From positions 21,082,068 to 21,146,067 of the forward strand of contig JAOANR010000014.1 of assembly GCA_030278955.1 (NCBI GenBank): a DNA stretch of 64,000 nt, in the 5' to 3' direction. Positions 1-8,800 of this stretch are shown here, piece after piece. The notes below the pieces were generated by a model, which was given only the letters and a program-made list of their open reading frames with translations, did no database searches and had not been told where the DNA came from. Both the position numbers and the translations under genes were made by a program. Within the stretch, counting starts at the first letter, position 1, and every line of letters starts with the position of its first letter. Origin of the DNA: Hygrophila difformis (taxonomy: Eukaryota > Streptophyta > Magnoliopsida > Lamiales > Acanthaceae).

Positions 1-1637
1 GCTATTTGATCAACCAAGAAATGGCGTCTCTGAGCTGCGAGCTGGGCATGCTCATTTATTGTGTTCAGCAGGTTCTGCTGGTTCATCATCAATGTCCTAG
101 CCCACTCGGGCTCTGCCTGATACTGCTGTGGCTGCTGTGACTGAGCTCTAGCTCGCCCTCTACCTCTGCCCCTACCACCTCGGGTACCCCGGGTGGACTG
201 TGAAGGAGCCTCAGAATGCTCCTGGCTACCCTGTGATGGTGCAGGTGGTGGTGACTGTCTAGGCATCTCTCTGGGGAGCAACATAGGCTGGCATCTAACA
301 CCGGGCAACTTAAAATCCTTTGTGAATGGAATAGAGGGCCTCATCTCCCAATCTCTGTCAAACTGCCTCATATCTATCCCTGCCTGGGCACAAAGGAGCC
401 AAATAAGACTGGGGAACATGAGAGCTGACCTCTTAGACACCCCCGGTGTCTGCCTCAACTCAAGTGCTATGAGCTCTCCAATGTTGATCGGGCTACCCAT
501 CTTGATACAATACGGAACGTACAAATCCAAAGCAGTGGGTCCCGAAGTATGGGTAGAGGGACTCAATCTAGCTCTGTAAAACATCAGTAGCTGGTACATA
601 GGGGCATCCATCCTAGGCCCATCCAACTTGCTCGGATCATCCTTATAGATAAGGACATCCTCCTGGGCCTCATACATAGACGCAAGTACCATCCTCTTGA
701 AGTCCTCCCTATCATCGGCTCGCATCACCGGCTCCCAGAAATCTCTCCCATAAGGTACATCCACCACCCCAAACAACTGGTTGATGTGCTGTGGTGTAAT
801 AGGAATAGTGGTCCCAAATATCCAAGAGTCCTCCTCCTCAGCATTGGCTAAAAATAGCCTAGTCAACTCCCAAGAGTATGATCCGACCGGGTGTCGCACA
901 AATCTCTCCCAGCCTCGGGACTGAATAGCATCTCGTAACAGGGGATGCTGCAAATCTCTATCAGAAAACCCTCTGTCCGGAATCATCCTCTTGTTATGGA
1001 ACCTCTGATACAATGTGTAAGCCCTGGCGCTCCTAAACACAGTAGCATCGAAAATACCCTCTCTGATATAGTGCAACTGAGGCACGTAAGTCCTCGGATC
1101 ATATCTCTTTTGCTTCCCCCGCGTGGTCTGCTGTTCCTGCTGTTCCTGCTCAACCTCAACATCATACTCCTCTCCACCTACATCCTCAGGAACAGGCTCC
1201 TGAATAGACAATGTAGCAGATCTCCCTCTCCTAGGCCGAGAGGAAGTAGAAGTAGTAGCGGGCGCCTTCCCCCGCGAGGCTCTAGTGGGGGCCTGTGAAT
1301 GATCCGATGCCTGAGGCTGAGGCTGGTCAGGCTGATTAACCTCCTGATGGTCATCAGCGGGCAATGTAGTGTGTCTAGAAGATGCACCGCTCTTGGACTT
1401 ACTCTTCCTAAAATAGGAGAGAAGTCCCTTGGACTTAGAAGCACCACCTGATCCTTGGGGCTGATCCATCTGTGTCAAGTGTTTAGTACGAAGTCTGCGA
1501 GGTTCAAAAATATGTTCATCAGGAATAGGAGTAGGAATGCTATCCGGCGACTGTGGATCATAAATCCCCATCCTCCCCTCGGGCATCGGTATATACCTAT
1601 AACCCGATTTCTTAGGGAGATTTGGAGGATTATACAT
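1..1637 (-). CDS. Transposase_32-like protein (627-aa type), N-terminal part only
   Basis: This is the left copy of the ORF seen complete at 56889-58772. The ATG at 1637 begins MYNPPNLPKK and the frame is open to the window edge, so about 82 C-terminal residues (the acidic tail) are outside. The central part matches the putative plant transposon protein family (Transposase_32), which occurs in Athila-type elements and has no established biochemical function. One substitution from the other copy (1095 versus 58230) changes Arg to Pro. A second in-frame Met (MDQPQGSGG) about 55 codons in could also serve as the start. It is transcribed in the same sense as gag-pol and lies downstream of it in the element. 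Confidence 0.85.
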   Translation of the reverse strand, partial: MYNPPNLPKKSGYRYIPMPEGRMGIYDPQSPDSIPTPIPDEHIFEPRRLRTKHLTQMDQPQGSGGASKSKGLLSYFRKSKSKSGASSRHTTLPADDHQEVNQPDQPQPQASDHSQAPTRASRGKAPATTSTSSRPRRGRSATLSIQEPVPEDVGGEEYDVEVEQEQQEQQTTRGKQKRYDPRTYVPQLHYIREGIFDATVFRSARAYTLYQRFHNKRMIPDRGFSDRDLQHPLLRDAIQSRGWERFVRHPVGSYSWELTRLFLANAEEEDSWIFGTTIPITPQHINQLFGVVDVPYGRDFWEPVMRADDREDFKRMVLASMYEAQEDVLIYKDDPSKLDGPRMDAPMYQLLMFYRARLSPSTHTSGPTALDLYVPYCIKMGSPINIGELIALELRQTPGVSKRSALMFPSLIWLLCAQAGIDMRQFDRDWEMRPSIPFTKDFKLPGVRCQPMLLPREMPRQSPPPAPSQGSQEHSEAPSQSTRGTRGGRGRGRGRARAQSQQPQQYQAEPEWARTLMMNQQNLLNTINEHAQLAAQRRHFLVDQI

Positions 1638-2634
1638 TATATTGGCACCTGATTGTACAAAAATGATGGGTTAGTATCATATATATGCATTGCCTCCCAT
1701 CCTCACACTTAAGTTTAAACCAAAGGTTTAACTTAAGTGTTAAGTACAAAGCAAACATATACATCAACCTAGAATGTGGGATTTATATGACTCAATGACC
1801 ACAATGTTGTATTTTAAGGTTCATAAATCCTAAACTTTGTTTAAAGAAATAATCCATTTTATCCCAAAGTTTAGAATTCAATTTTAGAGCATACTTCTTA
1901 ATAAAAACTCCTATTTTATTAAATTTCCAGATTTAATAAATAAAATAACCTAACTAAATAAACTAGTTTATCCTAAATGGTTTAAATTAATATTTAAATC
2001 CATTCCAATTTATTTATAGGATAAATTAACCTATTCTAATTAAATAAAAGAGTTTTTATCAAAAATGCCCAATTTGACTTACATAATGAAAAACATGGAA
2101 TTCTTGACATAAAAATGAGCTTATAATTTCAATATATTTAAAATGACATATTCTAGTGATGTTTTATCCATTTAATTATCAAAAATGCCATTTTAATTAA
2201 TTTAAAGCCATTTTTCAGATTTTCAAATTATAAAAATTCCAAATTTTTAATGTTACTCCAAAAATCTCACCATATGCATGCAATCCATGTTCTACAACAT
2301 TTTGTTCAAGTTTAAACTAGGATTTAGATACTAAAAATCGAACTTTATCCCACATTCTACAAAACCCAAAATTCAAGTAACAATACCAATACCAATACCA
2401 AAATTAATGTAATCCAAAGCACTAGAAGAGTAAAAATGGAATTAGGATAGCTATTCTTACCTAAATTGAAGCTTTGGAGCACTTTGGAGTAGAATCCCCA
2501 AAGTTGGAAGAACTAGGGTTCTTGAGCCCTAATTTGATTGAACAAGCAAAAATTTGGGATTTTGGAATGAGAATTGAGGAATGTGGATGAGAATTGATGA
2601 AAACAAACAAGAATTGGAAGAATTTTACCGGAGT
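1638..2634. other. AT-rich spacer between divergent ORFs
   Basis: This is about 1 kb of AT-rich non-coding Athila internal sequence. It separates the minus-strand Transposase_32-like ORF from the GGCGC module array and the plus-strand 165-aa ORF. A short hairpin-like stretch lies near 1709-1740 (cacttaagtttaaacc and its complement). A minus-strand ORF of 146 codons at 2461-2901 overlaps the module array and looks fortuitous. No coding or RNA feature is supported. Confidence 0.6.
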
Positions 2635-3035
2635 GTGTCGCGTGGTGGCGGATTGTGGCGCACGATCGAGTGAGGGAATGGAGAGGAAGAGAGGGGCTGT
2701 CGATCGAGTGGAATGAGGAGAAATAAGGATTTTTGGGTTAAAAACCCGTCCAGACCCAGTTCTGGGTCTGTTGACCCGCGGGTCATGCGCCACATTGGCG
2801 CTTGAGACCTGATTTAGGCGCCGCACAGACCGTGCGGCGCATAGAGAACTTGTAAAATTTCTAAGGCTGGAGGCGGCGCTCGGAGTGGCGCTCAAAGACA
2901 ATTTTTAGCGCCACACAGTATGTGTGGCGCAAACACTGACTCTCAAAATTCTGGAGTCCAGCTCCGGCGCTGAAAATGGCGCTCAATGGTCAATCTTGGC
3001 GCCACCATAGCCATGCGGCGCCTAGACTGAGTCAG
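2635..3035. repeat. GGCGC module array, divergent promoter region (3 modules)
   Basis: There are three copies of a roughly 70-bp module built of four GGCGC/GCGCC cores (about 2787-2850, 2870-2932 and 2970-3035), plus a partial one at 2635-2670. Within a module two cores lie 3-6 nt apart. About 17 nt later a GCGCC core and a GGCGC core form an inverted pair around a short loop, for example GCGCCACACA-gta-TGTGTGGCGC near 2911-2933. The array lies between the minus ORF starting at 1637 and the plus ORF starting at 3274. The same module is found at 4578-4715, 13041-13290 (LTR) and 56121-56450. A shared cis-regulatory role is inference. Confidence 0.8.
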
Positions 3036-3273
3036 ATTGACCTCGAATTTCCTGTTAAAACCCAGTCTAGATGTAGGATTAAATCACAATCAAATTTCCC
3101 CTTTTTGCTCGGACTCCTCCTACTAATTTAGGACTAAATGAGCTGCTATAAATTCTTCTACTCCTTTTCCCTTTTTCACTACATAGAATTTCACTCTCTC
3201 TTGCAATTTCCCACGCACACTATTTTTCATTTATCGCCTTACTTTTGCTACACTCCTATTTCTCATCACATAA

Positions 3274-3771
3274 ATGGCCTACCCTACAGAAATTACACAG
3301 GATAACTGGGCTTCAGAGCTGAATGGGTTTCTAGTGGATGAGGTACCCTCAGGTGCGACTGCAAATGATTTTGATGCCCTATTGCATGAGCTTATCTACA
3401 GGCTACATTTTTCCCTTCGAGGGAAACGCACGCTTGATAAGGCAATCGACATTTCAGGGCGCTTGCTAACAGAGTACCCTCCACTACTAGACAATGACTT
3501 CAGATTCCGGGAAGCAATGACATTACTTGAAAACTGCCGAGACAGCATGCAAGAGTTCACTGCACATGTGAACTGGAGGGATAACGACCTGGGCGTGCGC
3601 ATCTGCGAGTACCGCCGTATGCTGGAGTTGATTAATAGAGATTATGAGGGTGTCGTGCAGTCCAAGTGGCACAATGACACCGAGATGGACGTATTCCAGA
3701 TGGCGTGGAACGAGTTGCGTGATGAGCTTGACGATCTCATCGCCCTTGAGGCACCTGCAATGCGTTTCTAA
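3274..3771 (+). CDS. Antisense small ORF A1 of the Athila element (165 aa), unknown function
   Basis: It starts at ATG 3274 with MAYPTEITQDNW and runs opposite to gag-pol. The protein is mostly helical-looking, acidic, has no obvious membrane segment or signal peptide, and matches no family I recognise. It is a clear paralogue of the 174-codon ORF downstream: both open with YPTEIT-DNW, followed by an FL..(D/E)(D/E)VP motif, a hydrophobic helix, LRGKR/RRGQ, and a second half ending in LIALE/FIALE. A pyrimidine-rich leader precedes it, and the GGCGC array lies 240-500 bp upstream. The second window copy (60409-60906) differs at one codon (Met/Thr at 3701). Retention as an open frame in both copies suggests it is or was functional. 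Antisense extra ORFs are known from Tat-lineage elements, but I cannot relate this one to them. Confidence 0.72.
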   Translation: MAYPTEITQDNWASELNGFLVDEVPSGATANDFDALLHELIYRLHFSLRGKRTLDKAIDISGRLLTEYPPLLDNDFRFREAMTLLENCRDSMQEFTAHVNWRDNDLGVRICEYRRMLELINRDYEGVVQSKWHNDTEMDVFQMAWNELRDELDDLIALEAPAMRF

Positions 3772-3901
3772 TGATTTCCCCCAAATCACCTGATAGATCC
3801 CCTCTTTTCAAGCAATTTCACTTCAGTTCAATGTTTCTTTTAATGCTTATTCTCTTGTCATTTTCAGTTTTAATTCATTTTTCCTGAAATCTATCATTGT
3901 A

Positions 3902-4160
3902 CTCCCTCTGTCCCACTTCAGACGTCCTGTTTGACTTTTTGGCACTGTTCATTGTTTAACTTTGACCCAATATTATTGCAAGTAAATATTTGAAAAAAAT
4001 AGTCGAGTTCGGTCTTGTTAGATTCGTCTAATCGTGTAGTTTTAGAATATATATTTCACATAATTTTTACTTATATATATTTTGAGATATGATCGATTTA
4101 AAAAATGCATTGGATTGTGTGCAGAAATCAAACAAGACATCTTAAATGGGACGGAGGGAG
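3902..4160. mobile_element. Stowaway-type MITE (left copy)
   Basis: A 259-bp element begins CTCCCTCTGTCCC and ends GGGACGGAGGGAG, giving near-perfect terminal inverted repeats. It is flanked by TA on both sides (3900-3901, 4161-4162), the Tc1/mariner-type target duplication of Stowaway MITEs. It has no coding capacity. It sits just downstream of the 165-aa antisense ORF, and the identical insertion is at 61037-61295 in the other Athila copy. Confidence 0.9.
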
Positions 4161-4162
4161 TA

Positions 4163-4577
4163 ATAAACATCCTATTTAATAAAATTTTCTATTGTTCCCC
4201 AATTATCCGATGATTCTCTGCTTGGTGGTTTATTTACTAGCTCGTACTCCCCACTATTAAACCACTTGGCTTCATAGGCAACTATTGAATAACAATAAAA
4301 ATAAAATGAAAACAAACAAACAAATAACTAACTATTGTGCTTTAATAATTACGCCTATTGGAATTAGAAATATAATAAGCTTAAAAACACATCATAATAT
4401 AAAACATACTAATATTATAATAAGTTCAGATCCCATGCTTATCATTATACGGGAGAGAAATGATGATAACAATTAACAGATAGAAGACTGAAAACTGAAT
4501 GAACTGAGGAAAGAGAAAGAGTAGAATTTGTGTGAAGGGCAAAAATTTGACTCTGGCTACAATTCTGTCCAGAAAAT
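4163..4577. other. AT-rich spacer between the antisense ORFs
   Basis: Non-coding AT-rich DNA between the MITE and the next GGCGC array. Small ORFs here (4285-4476 and minus-strand 4426-4663) are AT-rich and repetitive and look fortuitous. Confidence 0.5.
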
Positions 4578-4715
4578 GCGCCAAAATGGCGCTGGAGGTC
4601 CATTTTGTGCGCCACATTGCTAGAGTGGCGCCTAGATTGATCCAGAGTCAGAGTCGGCGCCAAACGTGGCGCTCTAGAAGAGATTTATGCGCCACACAGC
4701 ACAGTCGGCGCCTTG
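4578..4715. repeat. GGCGC module array upstream of antisense ORF A2 (2 modules)
   Basis: Two modules of the four-core GGCGC design lie here (about 4578-4635 and 4654-4715), ending about 245 bp before the ATG at 4961. The module matches those at 2635-3035, in the LTR and at 56121-56450 in core spacing and in the short AT-rich spacer before the third core. The hairpin halves are less perfect than in other arrays (GCGCCA with TGGCGC in the first, an A/C mismatch in the second). Confidence 0.75.
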
Positions 4716-4960
4716 ACTGAGTATTTCAGATTCGAAATTCAAGCTTAATTTACTCATGTGGAGGTTGATTCCTTCCTACCTAATTTAGGCAGTCAGACCT
4801 TCATATGTGTCACTTTCCACATCTCTCGGATCATTTACTTATTAAATTATGCACTCACATTTGCTCTACTTCCTCCTTCTTTTAACACTCCTCCTCTTCT
4901 CTCACCTCTCAAATCTACTACATTTCATTCTCCCTTTTTTTTCACTTTTTGTCATTAAAC

Positions 4961-5473
4961 ATGTCATATCCTACAGAAATTACTTATGACAATTGGGTTG
5001 ATGAGCTGTCTCGCTTCCTTACAGAGGATGTTCCTACCGACACTAAGGCCTCAGAATTCGAAACCCTGCTACTCCGACTAGTCCATCAATTCAATTTCTC
5101 TCGTCGGGGGCAACTCGCATTGGAAAGTGCAATTGCTTTTACAGATAGGTTATTCAATGAATACCCTAAATATGTTGACAACAACACTCGACACAGTGAT
5201 TTGATTAACTTATGCCGAAAATGCAAAGATAGCCTGCAAGACCTTACAGATTATGCTAACAGGGAAGATAACGATCTAGAGATGCACATCAATGAATATC
5301 TTCAGCTGCTAGATCGTGCCGACAGTGATCTCTTGGCCCTGATTGATAGCAAGTATCTGAATGACAACGATTTGAACGAATTTCAAGGAGACTGGAATGA
5401 TCTGTGCGAGAAACTGAACACGTTCATAGCCCTTGAGACATCAGCAAATCGATCCAGAAGAATCATCGCATAG
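4961..5473 (+). CDS. Antisense small ORF A2 of the Athila element (170 aa), paralogue of A1
   Basis: The frame is open from a TTG at 4949, but the first ATG is at 4961 and gives MSYPTEITYDNW, which aligns with the start of ORF A1; I therefore choose 4961. It is paralogous to A1 over its whole length, with a short basic C-terminal extension (NRSRRIIA). No known domain, signal peptide or membrane helix is visible. It converges on the end of gag-pol: its stop at 5473 lies about 380 bp from the gag-pol stop at 5851, so the two transcripts could overlap. A pyrimidine-rich leader and the GGCGC array lie upstream. The other copy (62096-62608) differs by Lys/Arg at 5226. Confidence 0.72.
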   Translation: MSYPTEITYDNWVDELSRFLTEDVPTDTKASEFETLLLRLVHQFNFSRRGQLALESAIAFTDRLFNEYPKYVDNNTRHSDLINLCRKCKDSLQDLTDYANREDNDLEMHINEYLQLLDRADSDLLALIDSKYLNDNDLNEFQGDWNDLCEKLNTFIALETSANRSRRIIA

Positions 5474-5850
5474 TTTCACGCACATTTCCCTATTTAGCAC
5501 TATTTCCATCTTTCATTTAAATTGTTGTCATCAATTTATCAATAATGTCAGACAGTACACAGCTCTATTGTTGCATTTATTCCCATTATCAATAACATGC
5601 ACTATTTGATTTGTTAAATTCAAGTGTGAAAGCAGCATGAAATCCATCAAAATAAACTTAATCTAAAGCAGCATTTACTCAATTAAAAATAATACTAATA
5701 ATAATAAAAGAACAAATAAAAACACTACAGCACAAGATACAAAATATTTTTGTCCCCCTTTTTTTTTATAATTTTTATGGGTTTTCGTAATTTTAACAAA
5801 TCAGACTAAACATAAGTAAAAATGCAAAGCAATTACTTCAATAAACAAAT
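5474..5850. other. Convergent 3' ends of antisense ORF A2 and gag-pol
   Basis: AT-rich non-coding stretch between two converging reading frames. It includes a T-run near 5759-5768. AATAAA-like signals could serve either strand, but none can be assigned. No further feature is visible. Confidence 0.5.
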
Positions 5851-8800
5851 TTAAATAACCAAAGGCTTAACATTAATTTGTTCGATGAATTTTACTTCAT
5901 CTCCAAAATAATGTTTAAGTCTTTGACCATTTACAGTGAATTCCCTTTCATCATCAGCTTTTAAAACTACTGCACCATTATCCAACACCTTTACAATTCT
6001 AAAAGGCCCTGACCATTTAGTCTTCAATTTCCCAGGAAATACTTTAAATCTAGAATTATACAAAAGCACTAATTGACCAGCTTCAAACACCTTAGGCCTA
6101 AGCATTTTATCATGATAAAGCTTTGTTCTTTCTTTATAAATTAAAGCATTGTCATAAGCATGACGTCGCATTTCTTCTAATTCATTAAGATCTACCTTTC
6201 TTTTCTCTTGAGCTTCTTTAAATTCAAAATTTAATTTCTTCATAGCCCAAAGCGACTTAAACTCAAGTTCGAAAGGCAAGTGACAAGCTTTACCATAAAC
6301 CAATTTAAACGGGGTCATCCCTATAGGTGTTTTAAATGCTGTCCTATATGCCCATAATGCTTCATCTAACTTAAAAGCCCATTCTTTCCTAGATTTTCCT
6401 ACAGTAGCTTCCAAAATCTTTTTAATCTCGCGATTAGTGACTTCTACTTGACCATTGGCTTGAGGGTGATAGGGTGTTGTTATCCTATGATGAACATGAA
6501 ATCTAAATAACAATTGATTAACAGCCCTATTGACAAAATGAGATCCACCATCACTAATGATTGCTTTAGGCACACCAAAACGAGTAAAAATTTGCTTTTT
6601 CAAAAATTTAATCACTTGTTTAGCATCATTCAACGCACATGCTTCAGCTTCTACCCATTTTGACACATATTCTACAGCAACTAGAACATATAATTTTCCA
6701 TTAGATGGTGGAAATGGACCCATGAAATCAATCCCCCATAAATCAAACAACTCAACAGGCATAATTCCTTTTAAAGGCATTTCATCTCTTTTAGTGATGT
6801 TACCAGCCCTTTGACATACGTCACATTTTTGCACAAATGATCTAGCATCCCTATAAATATTAGGCCAATATAAACCACCTTCGAGTACCTTATGAGCTGT
6901 CCTATTCGGTCCAACATGTCCTCCTCCAAGTCCTTCATGGCAAGCCTTTAATACTTTCTCAAAATCTTCATCCGGGATGCATCTCCTTATAATCTGGTCT
7001 GCACACAGTCTAAACAAATAAGGTTCATCCCAAATAAAATACTTAGCATCAGTTTTAAATTTTTGCTTTTGACTATGCCATTTTAGATGATCAGGAATTA
7101 CACCGCATGCCAAATAATTCACAAAATCAGCAAACCACGGATCAGAGGAAGTGTTATTAATTAAATACAAATTTTCATCAGGAAATGCATCATTAATTAA
7201 TCTTCCTTCCCCTTTTTCATGCTCAAGTCTAGATAAATGATCAGCTACAGGATTCTCATCTCCTTTTCTATCTCTAATTTCCAAGTCAAACTCCTGTAAC
7301 AATAATACCCATCTAATTAACCGTGGTTTAGCATCTTTCTTTGCAAACAGATATTTAATAGCAGCATGATCAGTGTAAACTACAGTTTTTGAGCCTATCA
7401 GGTATGGCCTAAACTTTTCACATGCATAAACAACAGATAAAAGCTCTTTTTCAGTAGTGGCATAATTTTTCTGTGCAGTATTTAAAGCCTGACTAGCATA
7501 ATAAATAACATGAAGTTTCTTATCCTTTCGTTGACCCAATACTGCACCAACAGCGAAGTCACTAGCATCGCTCATGATCTCAAATGGGAGGCTCCAGTCG
7601 GGTGGCTGAATAATCGGTGCAGTTATCAATGCTTCCTTGATCCTATTGAACGCCTCAGTACACTCATCAGAAAAATCAAACTCAACATCTTTACATAGCA
7701 GCTTAAACAGAGGTAATGCAATTTTTGAAAAATCTTTTATGAACCTTCGATAAAATCCAGCATGACCCAGAAAACTTCTCAAAGTTTTTAGATTCTTAGG
7801 AGGTGGAATTTTTGCAATCACTTCTACTTTAGCCCTATCAACTTCGATGCCATTTTTAGAAATTCTATGTCCTAAGACAATTCCTTCATTAACCATAAAA
7901 TGACATTTTTCCCAATTAAGAACCAAATTTGACTCTTCACATCTAATCAGAACTTTTTCCAGATTAATTAAACATTTTTCAAAATCAGACCCGAATACAG
8001 AAAAATCGTCCATAAATACCTCAATGCATGTCTCAATTAAATCAGAAAATATAGACATCATGCATCTCTGAAATGTAGCTGGAGCATTACACAAACCAAA
8101 TGGCATTCTCCTATATGCAAATGTACCGTAAGGACATGTAAAAGTAGTTTTATCTTGATCCTCAGGTGCAATTGGAACTTGATTATAACCAGAATAGCCA
8201 TCTAAAAAGCAATAAAATTCATGACCAGCTAAACGCTCTAGCATTTGATCAATAAAAGGCAATGGAAAATGATCTTTCCTAGTTTTATCATTCAATCTCC
8301 TATAATCAATGCAAACACGCCATCCAGTAGTAGGTCTAGTAGGTACTAATTCACCATTTTCATTTCTAATCACAGTCATACCTCCTTTCTTAGGCACTAC
8401 TTGTACTGGACTCACCCACTGACTATCAGAAATAGGATAGATAATACCTGCATCGAGTAGTTTAATCACCTCTGCTCTTACAGCTTCTTGTAGATGTGGA
8501 TTCAATCTCCTTTGGGGCTGTCTAACTGGCTTGTCGTCCTCCTCCATGTAAATCCGATGTGTGCACAGTGCTGGACTCAGTCCCTTGATGTCAGCTATTG
8601 TCCAACCTATTGCTCTAACATGCTTACTCAACACTTGGGTTAATGCAGTTAATTGATCATCATTTAATTTATTACTTGCAATAACAGGTAAAGTATCATT
8701 CTCACCTAGAAAAACATACCTCAAGTGTGATGGCAGCTCCTTCAATGTCAACGTAGGTGGCTTTTCAACAGACGGGACTAACTTGGATTCTTCGATTGCA

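Noticed and set aside
2461..2901. 146-codon minus ORF between T1 and A1
   Set aside because: It reads through the module array and leader region with biased composition; no protein likeness.
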